Shown in pieces: positions 45,579 to 56,293 of a DNA stretch of 64,000 bases; within the stretch, counting starts at the first letter, position 1, and the number at the start of each line of letters is the position of its first letter. The notes under the pieces were generated by a model. That model was given only the letters and a program-made list of their open reading frames with translations, was not told where the DNA came from and searched no databases. The DNA is from Blastomyces gilchristii SLH14081 (Eukaryota > Ascomycota > Eurotiomycetes > Onygenales > Ajellomycetaceae), in the NCBI RefSeq assembly GCF_000003855.2, contig NW_003101682.1, forward strand, positions 373,178-437,177, given 5' to 3'. The translations under genes and the position numbers were made by a program.

Positions 45579-47622
45579 TCACTCAGTACTCCGCTGCACA
45601 GACCTCCTGAGCAACCGATTATACTTTTTCTTATCCTCCTCAGAGCCCCAGAATAATTTCGACGCCTCTGGATTCACGGTCGTCCACGGGTTATAGGGCG
45701 GGGCCTCATCCTCCAGCGCCTCCACAATAGCCTCAATATGTGCCTTCATCTCCTCCATCTTCTTTGGGAAATAGCACAGAACCCCGTCCTTGGAGATACG
45801 ATTGTGGAACAGGGGTGGCTTAACGATGACCCGCGGCTGTTCATCAGGGAACTTGGGGCTCAGGTAGATTCGGATCTGGAAAATGCCACCGTCAAACTGC
45901 GTCATGTGTTTACCAAAGTAGGTCATGTTCCAGAGGAACGGGTTCCCCTCCTCGAGGTCTAGATCGATCATGAAGTTCCCCCTATTCTTGAGATCTGCAA
46001 CGGTCTGCTCGTGCTGCCGCTGGAGGTTGACGGCGATCCTAGTCTCGTCTTTTTTCGCCTTCATGCCCTCCGCAGCCCAACTTTCGGTCTCTTTCATGAT
46101 AGTCTCTTTGATAAGGCCCAGGCGTCTACGAAGGTCTGGGTAACAGAAACGGCCATTCATAACGTTTCCGACGTTTTCAAAGGGCATCGTTTTGAATGCC
46201 TGTGAAGGGGTAACTTGGGGTTCTGCAGCGTCGATTGCGAGAATGTAAGATTCGTAGTACCATAGGAATCTGCGCTTTAGGAGATCTTCGAAAGGCTCAA
46301 AAGTTGGGCGGTCGTCCTCTCCGGTCAAACGATCCTCTTCCTCTTCCTCCTCTATAAACCCGGCAGGACATGGGGGAACGACCGTGCCATCCGATTGGAT
46401 ACCAAGGAACTCTTCGAGTCTCTGGATGACTGCAATCCGCAGAGTCTCATGTCGAATCTAGATAAGTGTAGCTGTTAGAGAGATAAAACATAAAAGGATG
46501 CCAGATTTGTTCTACATGGATACAGTGTGCGTTTACCTTGGCAACATATTGAGACATATTCTGTTGATCGTGGTCAGACCTGGCGTTCTCAAATCCAGGT
46601 TCGTTTTCATAGGGGTTAGCGGACATCAAACTCTGGATGGAAATCAGAACAGATTCCAAGCCTTGGGCTGAAGACCATTGCTCTCCACGCTCACCACGCC
46701 AGGTCCTTTGCTTGCAGTTAGCGACTATATTTTGAAACAACGTAAGAGTTCTGGGAAGAGAAAATTACCCTAGTATAGATCTAAATGATACTCGAGTTGT
46801 CAGTCAACCACGAAAGAAGAAAAGAAAAGAAAAGAAAAGAAAAGTATACATCTGAAGTTCCAGGGCAATAAGAGAGTTACCACTCACAAGCAAACTTTTC
46901 CAGAGGCGTAAATATTCGGGTTGTAGCGACATCGGCCGCCATTTGTAGTTGTACAATGAACAGTTGGTGGTGTTCCAGGGTAATCTAGATCAAAACACCA
47001 AAAAACCATGTTCAGTATTTTGATGAGCACAACATGCACGCGCGCACAGAGAGAGAGAGAGGAAGAATCCAAATCAAACCTTCGGGGAACCTGATCGAGA
47101 ACTGTAGCTAATATGTCAGCGTGGTGGTTCATCGGATAACCGCGTAGATGGATGGATATTGGACTACAGGCCACAAACCTCGAAAAATCCAAACTCATAG
47201 GGCGTTTCATGAGGGCCCACGATCAGGGCCTTCATGCTACGGATATCTGATTCCTTGCAAGCCACCGCTAGGGCTGTGATGGGTATTGTATGTTAGCGTC
47301 TTTGAAACAATCGTGGGCAAATGGGGGCGCGGATGCCGCATGGTGACCCAGCAGCAAAGCATGCCAGCGACTTGCATGGATCTAAATAAGTAAAAACAAG
47401 ACAGAAATCAAAATAAACAACAAAAAAGGAAGACTTACACAAGTCCGTGCCATGCTGAATCTGGCTAATTTCCTAATCACAGCATCGAGCTGTTAGAAAT
47501 CCAAGGGAGAGAAAAAAAAAAAAAAAAATACCCTACCCATGCAGGACTTGTCCAACCATGAGAGAGGGAGTGGGAGGGATGTTTCATACACGGCCAATGC
47601 GTAAGATCGCTTGATTAGACAT
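45579..47622 (-). CDS. Ubiquitin-conjugating E2 enzyme with two UBC domains (UBE2Z-like)
   Basis: Carries activated ubiquitin or a ubiquitin-like protein. Eight exons: 47622-47590, 47472-47439, 47273-47179, 47101-47080, 46984-46888, 46780-46769, 46705-46537 and 46457-45579; 446 residues with all phases consistent. UBC domain 1 (about 20-150) has the E2 landmarks GPHETPYEFGFFEFSIRFPE and the active-site Cys93 in ASGKVCLSILGTW; wording and GERGEQWSSAQ resemble UBE2Z/Use1. Exon 6 is only 12 nt and codes the end of LSILG. A linker with a Glu run follows. A second UBC-like domain (about 300-430) has FQIRIYLSPKFPDEQPRV and Cys382 in SKDGVLCYF, at the catalytic position. Whether the second cysteine is active is unknown. 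The start is set by the MSNQAILRIGR exon, which is short, so an alternative first exon cannot be excluded. Confidence 0.9.
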
Positions 47623-49067
47623 TTTCCTTTGCTATGAGAACGCAACCTGGCTGCTTGCAACGAGGAGACCTAAGTAGCAGAGGCCCTTTCGAGGGCCTGG
47701 GGGAAGATGAAGAAGGGCTAGGTCGAAGACAGCGCTTCAGGCCACCCGCTTCAATCTAGTTGAGACGGCTCTGGGGCTTTTTTGTTTCGTCAATTTGGGT
47801 GGTGTGGGTAAGGTGAGAAAGGAAGAAAGTGTGTAAGAAGATATTTTATGAATGAAGTGTGGGTGTGTGAGCCGGGTGTTCCAACAAGGTTTATTTCTTC
47901 TGTTCTTTTCTGTCGTTTCTTTCTTTCTTTCTTTCTTTCTTCTGTTGGATGTTTCCAGGGCAAACGGGTTCAAGATGAGAATGAATAATGAACACACAAC
48001 TCAAAGAACAAGTGACGGAGATGTTCAAGTGATACAAGAGAAGAAGAGCCGGCAGGTTCCAGTCGCAGCCAGGCAGAGATGTCTAATACCTGATAGATAG
48101 ATCCCTCTCTACTCTGTGTCAGGAGAGACAGCAGATCTAAGTTATAACACGGAGCTCAAAGCTGCAGTGCATCCAACATGGAAGCAAAACAAACACAATA
48201 TGCCCTGAGCTCTCTTACTTAGGCTATCTAGGTATCTCAATTTCAACGGGAAGAAAAAAGGAAAAGAGAGAGAAAAATACTGCGTAGATACCAGAAATAA
48301 AAAGTGGGTTTACATATGATGAAAACTTTCTTTTGTCATTCTCTCTGTTCTCTCCTTCGTTCTTTATTTCTTTCCAGGCGAGGCTGACCAGTTGGCTGTG
48401 AAGTTCCCGACGGTGACTTGTCTTGTCTTGTCTTCAACGGCCAGCCAATTGTTGCTGTGAGCAGGGGAAGTATTTATTGCGGCTGGATCCTCCGCGTCGT
48501 CGCAGGGAGAGAGAGCAGAGAAAACAGAGAAAACAGAGAAAACAGGGACAGACAGGGACAGACAGGGACAGACAAGTAAATAAACAGACAAGGTCAGTGG
48601 GCGCTGAACCTACGAATTGAAGAACAGCACTAACTAGCACAACGTTCTTAAATAACGGGTGCAAGAAGCTGGTCGCTCAGCAGCGGGTTTGGTGGCTTGC
48701 AAACCTACGCAGCGGTACACTCCGTACAGTCTGTAGAGGCCGATAAATAAATATGATGATGCTTATTTCCGTCGGTTTGCTTTAAATAAGCGGTCCAACG
48801 ACGACGGTGACCGTCATACTGAAACAGTTCGTTTGAGCTCCTTTGTCCACCACATACGCTACGCTGCGTATACGTTTTACATCCTTCCAGCTAGTTACGT
48901 TACAGCCTACTTGGTCCTTGTTTGCCTTGCTAGAACGCTTCTCGAGGCCCCAAGAAGTTTTTCGTCCAGATCACCCACCAGATATGCTCGTCCATGAAAG
49001 ATAAATGACTTCAATAATGACTTCATATACGTAAGGCACTAGCCCCTCTTTCCACCAACCGACGACC
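47623..49067. other. Upstream region of the E2 gene, repeat-rich
   Basis: Contains a (CTTT)n run (47916-47940), two abutting minisatellites (listed) and a TACTCCGTA-like motif (48717-48729). Short frames only; no gene seen before the tRNA at 49068. Confidence 0.7.
48518..48574 (+). repeat. Two abutting minisatellites
   Basis: Three copies of an AGAGAAAAC 9-mer (48518-48544) run straight into three copies of an ACAGGGACAG 10-mer (to 48574). They are unrelated units sharing a CAG-rich boundary. Confidence 0.85.
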
Positions 49068-49141
49068 GGTCCTATAGCTCAGTTGGTTAGAGCGTGGTGC
49101 TAATAACGCCAAGGTCGCGAGTTCGACCCTCGTTGGGACCA
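49068..49141 (+). tRNA. tRNA-Ile (anticodon AAT)
   Basis: Full cloverleaf, 74 nt including discriminator A. The acceptor GGTCCTA pairs with TGGGACC. The D arm has GTTGGTTA. The anticodon stem TGGTG/CGCCA encloses the loop CTAATAA with AAT at 49102-49104. The T arm is GCGAG-TTCGACC-CTCGT. No intron. A T run follows at 49153. AAT becomes IAU after deamination and reads most Ile codons. Confidence 0.97.
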
Positions 49142-49368
49142 TGCGGTTAAGCTTTTGATATTTTCGACATTTTATTTTATTTTTAATCTTGCAGGCTTGC
49201 AGCTGTATAGATAATAAGTAGTTAATGAGGAAGTGCAAAAAGAAGAATTTACACAGTCGTGCAGTCAACAATATCAGATATTTTTGATTTCCTTTCCCGG
49301 TTTGTCAGGAAAAACAAGTCATAAGAAAATAGAAGTAAAAAAAAAACCGAAAACGATTTCTTAGTGAA

Positions 49369-49442
49369 TGGTCCCAACGAGGGTCGAACTCGCGACCTTG
49401 GCGTTATTAGCACCACGCTCTAACCAACTGAGCTATAGGACC
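49369..49442 (-). tRNA. tRNA-Ile (anticodon AAT), identical inverted copy
   Basis: Identical over all 74 nt to the gene at 49068-49141 but on the opposite strand, 227 bp away. Each gene points at the other. The minus copy is followed by its own T run (A run at 49337-49346 on the plus strand), so both should terminate independently. Confidence 0.97.
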
Positions 49443-50052
49443 TATCATTCGATGGAAGCGAGACGCCCGGGTTCATTCACTGTCTCTCAGGCACACCCAA
49501 ATTTTGCTCCTAATTTTTGCCTCGAAGCGTTCGACAACCTCCTTCCTGTACATGCAAAACATACATGTATAAAGAATAAATGGCATTTGTCTCTTTGTCT
49601 CTCTGCCGTTCTACTTTATCTGGTTTGTTGTGGTTGTCTCAGGTTGATGATAAGTTGGCCATAAATCATGGTAGTCCCCTTCTCCTCCCAGCGACATACT
49701 TTTAACACTTGACAACAAACAAACAAATCTGTGAAATTGTGCTATGTGGATGTTTAATCAATAGGATATTGGCACAATGGCTAGTTTATTGTAATAGTCT
49801 GTTTGTTTAAGGTCGTTGAGCATTTCCCCTGAAGGCATACATATCTACATCCGTACGGAGTAAACATATATCAACATCAAGTTCCACTCTCTGTGTGTAT
49901 CGATCCCAGAGCAAGGTAGCCTCCAGGATGAACCTTCCATTTAAACCAAAATACGGAGTATATGTATCTACAATTCCAATGCAATACCACTACTTTACTC
50001 TACTTCTATGAGCACTCCCAGCCCGCCGTCCGCCCTCTGTCCATAGCTCGAT
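49443..50052. other. Region between tRNA pair and second bZIP gene
   Basis: A/T-rich with two TACGGAGTA motifs (49854-49862 and 49952-49960). It is the likely promoter of the bZIP gene. No coding frame. Confidence 0.75.
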
Positions 50053-51452
50053 ATGTCACGGGGCTCCTCCGATTGGGTAAGTGCCTCGGCCACGGGCGGC
50101 GAAACCTCCCTCCCCCGACCTGTCCTCAGCCATTCCGTCGACTCCGTCTCCAACAAAACCAGCTCCACAAAATACCAAGATACCCAAGCCCTACAGCGTG
50201 CGCCCTCAAGCCACGGTACCCAAACACCAGCAGCAATGCAGCACGGCATACAAAGCGCCAACAAGAACAGGAACAAGGATAGCAATGATGCAACCTCAGC
50301 GGACGCCATCCGAATCCGCGACAACCAGCGTCGATCCCGCGCCCGGCGCAAGGAGTACCAGCAGGACCTGGAGCGGCGCGTGCAGAAGTTTGAGCAGCAA
50401 GGAGTACAGGCTACAATAGAGGTACAAACTGCGGCTAGGAAGGTTGCGAGGGAGAATACCCTGCTGCGATCGCTGTTGAAGCTGAAGGGGGTCGCCACCG
50501 CGGAAATCGACGAATACATCTCGAATGCGAACGGGGGTGAGAACGGGGCGGCCATGACTTTGAATGGAAATGGAAATGCAAAAACGAACGTGAACGGGAA
50601 CGGGAATGGGAACCTGAATCAAAATAATGATAGACTTAGGGCTGGAATAGGGTTTGCGCAATTGCAGCCTGCAACTTCTCCCAACTCCACGACCGCGTCT
50701 CCCTCCGTCCCTCTACCCACTCCCACGACAGCCGTGTTTCCAAATACCATGAACCAGAACCAAAATGAAGGCCGGAACGAGAATCAGCCTTCAATTCAAC
50801 TAGATAATTACCCTTCCTACTATCCAGCAGAGCAAGCTACCGTCCAGCCTTCTCCCCAATACGTCGAATCCCCCAGCGGTCAAAATATACCTAGCTCTGC
50901 CTCCGCCTCCATTTCCACCTCCACCTCCTCAATGTACTCCCCCACCGCCAGCTTCACGAGCGCAAGTCTTGGCCCGCCCACAAATAACGACCAACAATGT
51001 CAACCCCAGCCTTCATCATACCAACCATACGCAACCCCAATACCCTATGCAGCGTCCAGATACCCCCAGGGCCTCCACAACAAAACCACCAGCAACAGCA
51101 GCAGAAACAACAACAACAACAATCACTCCAACTCCCCCTCCAACTCCACCCACCAGTCCCTTCCACCCAACCGCACCCGTACCGCCCATCCCCGTCCCAC
51201 GCCCACGCCCACGCCAACCAACCCCAATTGCAACTCCCAAACACTCAGGCCCCCTATTCCAGCCCGACAGACACCACACTCGACTCGACATCCTGCGAAG
51301 TCGCCGCGAGCATCATCGCGAGCATGCGCGGACACGGCGACGCGGACTCCGTGCGTGCAGAGCTGGGTTGTTCACCCGGCGGCGCGCCGTGCCAGGTGGG
51401 CAGTATGGAGATTTTTAGAGTGCTGGATCGCTCTATTGGGAGTTGTCGGTGA
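50053..51452 (+). CDS. bZIP transcription factor, apparently broken by a one-base frameshift
   Basis: Fungal bZIP. The frame from ATG 50053 encodes a Ser/Thr-rich start, then IRIRDNQRRSRARRKEYQQD (basic region, about residues 96-115) and a heptad helix (LERRVQKFEQQ; ENTLLRSLLKLKGV). A low-complexity middle rich in Asn, Gln, Ser and Pro follows. The frame then runs on to 51477 as Arg/Pro-rich nonsense. From about 51066, frame +2 instead gives Gln-rich protein and then STSCEVAASIIASM, SVRAELGC and MEIFRVLDR. That is the conserved C-terminus of this bZIP subfamily and ends at 51452. The switch falls at a run of five C (51063-51067); a sixth C would join the two parts into 466 residues. Either a sequencing error, a real frameshift, or an unusual intron (GTCAAC 50999 to AG 51069, weak) explains it. 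Confidence 0.75.
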
Positions 51453-52378
51453 TGATTTTTCTTTCTCTGTTACATAGTTAGTCTGCGTTTTGCGGGGTGC
51501 CCTGGAGTTTGAGGTTCTGATTTGTCTGTATGTATGTATGTATGTATGTATGTATATTTATTCCATATTTGTCTTTTTTTTTGGAAAAAAAAAAAAAAAT
51601 GTCTGTTTGGTGTAGCGTTGATGGATTAACGGGTGTCCGGGCGGCATGCTCATATGTTTCAATAATGGGGAAAGATCTGTTGTTGAATCAGTTAGTGAGG
51701 GCATCCGCGCGAGCCTTGATCATGATATGACTGACACATGGGATTTCTGACTAATTGTTCATGATCTGAATAAGGAATGGAGAGATGGGGAGCAAGGTAG
51801 GGGCATTGGTTATGTTCGTCTACTGCTAACTACCATATGGGTAGCCTTTTTGGGTTACTATGTCATTTGTATATAAGTTAATAATTACATGGGGCTTCCC
51901 CGCTCAGCAATAGTGGTATAAGCAGCAGACTGATCTATGCAGGATTACCCTCACTATTAATAACTATAAATGCTCAGATTTTCGTCCCAGGTACACCTGG
52001 TCGTTTAGAATTTTTCAAGCCCGTGCCCCGTGAGGCCCTCTCCTCCCAATGAGTCTCTCAGTTCTTCAGTAAGCCTCCGTGTGCACTCTGTTGCTAGTTT
52101 ATTTGTAACGAAAGACATGTAGAAGACAGAATAGGCAATTTGTGGAATCTGATGATTGAGAGAGTAGATTTGACCGACAGGCAGCAGCGCGTTGAAAACG
52201 CTCAAAGAGTTACTGACAGAACATGGATTTTCTTCTTGCAAGTCTAAATCAAAATCCGGATTGTGTTGCATGCTAACTAAGAAAAAAAACTACCACGCCA
52301 TGGCTAATAAAAAAGAGAGGGGGGTATATTTTGGAAAAACAAGGACGGTGCTGGTACAAATTCCTCCGATATTCACCA
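51453..52378. other. Convergent 3' regions of bZIP and the seven-exon gene
   Basis: Holds a (TATG)n run (51526-51555), an A run and A/T-rich DNA. The minus-strand frame at 52005-52271 shows no motif and is not joined to the neighbouring gene by a good intron. Confidence 0.7.
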
Positions 52379-55286
52379 TCACACTCTAGGCGGTGCTTGA
52401 CCAATAACGATATCGGCGTGACCCTCGGATGCCCGATGGTAGGCCCGAAGCTCCTGTTGACCAATTGCTCTAACTTCGCCAAAGATACCTTGGTGGCCCG
52501 ATCCGATACAATTATTGAAATTGCCCCATGTGTCCAACTTGCACGAACATTTATAACCCCCGAACGATTTGCGTTCTATGTATAGTTAGCCAAACTAGTT
52601 ACCTAGAGCTCGGACATAACAAGACTAGAGAGGAAGTTTTTGCATACCATGAGGGTTTTTGAAAGAGATGCTTATTCGGTTTAAGCCCTTAAATGCCGCA
52701 TGAGGGTAGTCTTTGCGACGGGTAAAGCCTAGTCCCGCTATGTTGAAATCTGCTACCCCCTCATTCGCGACAAAGCGCTGAGCTTCCAGGCAATATTTTC
52801 CTTTGGCCTGCTCGATGGCCGTGATAGCACACGAGCTATTAGCTTTCCGACAGTCGCACCGTTCTACATTCACAGCTGTTTTGTCATCGATTTTGATCGC
52901 CGTAATTGCTAACTCGTTCGCGCCAACAACGCTCCTAGAAAAAATCACAAGCAACGGCCTTTTCGGTTTTTGATGGAGGAAGCCATTGGTATCGCCCATG
53001 TTAACTACAGTTACTGCGCTTTGGCTGGTTTTACTGGAGATACTGGTCATTGTTGAGCTCCTTCGGCTGGAGTAAGGCGTTAGCGACGGAAAATTTATGC
53101 CTGCATGATCCCCACTACCCATTGACCCTCGGCTAGAATCAGACGGAGCTGTAGAACTACTGTAGGAGCCAAGTGATCGTTGGTCAGCCGGCTGTGTACT
53201 AGAACGGTTTGCCGCAGAGAACAGGCTTTGTGGGCTCCCAGAAAAAATGTTGAGTGGGCTGGGCGGAACACTGCTTCTCGGAACTGTTATTGGACTTGTT
53301 GGAAGTATGTCGTAATTTTCTACCCACGGTTCTTCGGCCCGACTCTGTTCCTCTTTGACAAAATATCCTTGCAATCGCTTGGGTATCCAGAGTTGTACAA
53401 CGGCATCTTCGACGATTGGTTTTTCGTCGGATACTACGAAGGCAACTTTTGCATCTGGTCTAATATAAGGGTTAGAAAGCGCAAGATGTTGAGGTAAGGG
53501 GGGATTTTTGCGAGACATACTGCGAGTAGGATAGGTATGGCTTGTACCCTGTGAAGGCATGCTGGAACCGGAGGAGATCCTTCATGGAAGGAAAGGAAAT
53601 TTTATTATCTTCACCGGGCGTCCTCAGTAGGACGTCGTTGGTATCGCGGGAGAAAGTGGGCATTGCGTAAAGCGGAATTAAACTTGCGGATTCGAGATTA
53701 ACGTCAATTATACGCCCTGTTAGTGGGATTAGAAAAAGAAGCTACGGTGGAAGCGTGGCAGTGACTCCATACTCTCAGGTATAACCGTCCCGTTTTCCAG
53801 CTGCTCCTCAGCTGTAACAATCAAACAATGCTGGGAAGGCATATCGTTTAAAATTTGTAAAAACCGTAGAGATGTTACTACATTCGGCGAGTCACTCTGA
53901 AGGGGTCTGGAATAAAATTAGATCGTAGGTTTTATAAATAGAAATAGAACAGAAAAAACATACACAGTGATGATTTCCTTCATCGCACGCTTTCGATGTT
54001 GTCCAGAGGGAAGATTACTAGTTCGTCGAATTTCCGGCCAAATATGGAATACAGATTGCTCTAATCTTGCGCGTGACAAGTCCGGGGCAAATATGCGATC
54101 TATACACTCCGGAGAAAACCGCCTGCACTCGTGTGATAACTCCTAGTACAATATCAGTCGACTGCTTCTATATGAAAAACTTCAGGGGTCAGAATAAACT
54201 AGTTGGATAGTGATAAGTGTACCTACCTGATTTAGCGCCCTCACATATGATGGCCAATGAGATAATTCTGAGCCCTCACTGGCCTGGTATCCTTCCATGT
54301 GTTTCATGAGCCATATACATTTAAGCAAGTTGACATAGGCAATGACGGAGACGGTCCTCTGGGCGATCAAATCGAATCGAGCTGCCTTGAGCTTTGCCGT
54401 GCCTTTTCCAAAGTGAAAAACGAATGCGTTGGCGGTATCCGCGAGAGGCAGTTGCCTTCCATTGGCAAACTCGGGATGATTGATCTCTGCGGCTTGCTGA
54501 AATTTAAGCGAGAAATTTGGAGGAATTTCAATGACAAAAGTTTCGTCTTTCCGCTGGTGGTCCATCTCTTCTTTGAAATCTGGGACTATCACTCCCATCA
54601 GGCGCCGCAGGTCGTTATGCATACTGCTCATCCGAGCAGCAAGATCTTGATGGACGCGGAAGAGAAGATCGATCTCGAAGGGCTTAAGAACAAAAAATAT
54701 TTTCAGGTTGTGTAAAGATATCCGGCTCCGCAAACGATCGACGTCTGGCTGCACAAAGCTGTTCCATGATATGCCTCGACGAGGATCGGACACATTATTA
54801 TATCGATAATTGTCTCGAAGTAGCTTTTCACAATGCTGCAGGGTCTCGTGATAATCCCCGAGTATCTCATTCAGCGAAGACAAATCCCAGAGTTGCTTGG
54901 AGTCTCTTGACCGCCCTAAGGGGGAGGTCTCAAGTTGGAATGTAGCATTTGAAGCCACGCGATAGATGTTTTCTAGGTTCGTTGCAAGAGACTTAACGTC
55001 ATTGGCAAACTCCTTGTATTGTGTGCCTATGATGGCACCTTTATGTGAGTAAGAGAACTTGGTGGTGAATTTAAACGTTCGCAACAAGAACGAAGATGTT
55101 GATATGGTTTTTCTTGTTATTTTATTTGGGGAAGATTTTATCGAACCACAGTGGTGAGAAAAGGAAGACTAATGAAGGTATTCACTACTTACTTGGTTTC
55201 AACTTCTTCTCGAAAGCGAAATTATATACCTTCCAAGCCAGTTGACTTAAGACCAAAACATCACTGATTTGAACAGGGAGGGCCAT
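52379..55286 (-). CDS. Fungal-specific protein of unknown function, seven exons
   Basis: I do not recognise a named function. Exons 55286-55193, 55026-54227, 54142-53964, 53906-53773, 53716-53521, 53459-52648 and 52575-52379 give 803 residues; every junction preserves phase and most introns have clear GTATGT/GTAAGT donors and CTAAC branch sites. The first residues MALPVQISDVLVLSQLAWKV resemble the amphipathic start of a common fungal N-terminal domain. The next ~300 residues are helical, with Arg/Leu/Asp heptads and a DVDRLRSRISLHNLKI segment. A Ser-rich linker (about 500-590) separates this from a C-terminal beta-rich part ending in a Cys-bearing KCSCKLDTWGNFNNC segment. The exon 2 acceptor (55027) is uncertain by nine bases. 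A signalling or recognition scaffold is a guess only. Confidence 0.8.
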
Positions 55287-56293
55287 GGAAGGCTCGAAAG
55301 CGGCCCCTCGATATTTCAGATTTTAACTTTTGATAGATTAGATTTGGTCCTCGGAAGCGGTTATTAAGGCTAATAATGCGATGTTTTCGACCTCCTGTTA
55401 TTCATGCAGCAATTCGATATGCAGAAACCCTACCTAGAGAGAAAAAAAAGTGTTCTTTGCAGATTTGCGGATGAAGATGGAGGTGGAATAGGTGGCTGTG
55501 CAAGCCAACCATGAGGATGTTACTCCCTGGCAGCGACAAACGACCTCTTTATTTTGGTTTCCCGACTGAGAGTCATCATAAGCTCTCGGCATGGATGTAT
55601 CCAGGGGTTGAAGGGTTGGCCTCCTCCTTACGGAGTTGCATCCATCCGAGGCACAGGGCCCATAAGGTGGTCCGTGACTGATGATACTCTTCCTTCCCCA
55701 CTAGGTTAATTTCACTCCAGGGACCGGGCCCGGGGGAGAGGAAGCCAAGCGGACTGGCGAGTTATTTACTACAGCGCAGATGCAGTTCTGATGCAGTGAG
55801 AGCGTGGGTTCCCACCGCAGCGCCGCAGCAGGGACAAGCAGGGAATGGTGCTTTGGTGGCTTGCCAAGGATGGATGCTCATGAGAGCATATGGTTCTCGC
55901 TGCCTGTGCTTCGTCCACGTTAGCGAACTCCCAAGAGTGGGCTATGTATGGCTTCTGGAGGAGCATACACGAGCCTGAGCCTGAAGAAACGCGAAGAGAA
56001 GAGAGCTTTGACATGCGGCTCTGCGCCTGTGGTTGGCAGCTGCCCAAAAAGGGTGGTTGCGGCTCTGGGGGAACCACAAGGCAGATTCGTCGTTGATGTC
56101 AGTCAGAAGAAGCATAATCCTGACTACTGTTAAATACTACTCTCCACTTGCTTCACCCTTCTCTCTCTCTTGTCCTTCTGCAAGAGGGCTAATACGGAGT
56201 TGATTTCGTTGGTGATTACCATGTTGGCTCTCTGACTGAACCCACGCCCCTTGCTCCGTGCTCCGTGCTGCACTGTAAATCAAAGCTGCAGCG
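55287..56293. other. Divergent promoter region
   Basis: About 1 kb between the seven-exon gene and the permease. Two TACGGAGT motifs (55628 and 56193). The frames around 55770-56130 are short and lack motifs. No RNA gene seen. Confidence 0.75.

Noticed and set aside
49023..49664. Two frames beginning MVPTRVELATLALLAPRSNQ, on opposite strands
   Set aside because: They are antisense translations of the two identical tRNA-Ile genes, not a protein family.
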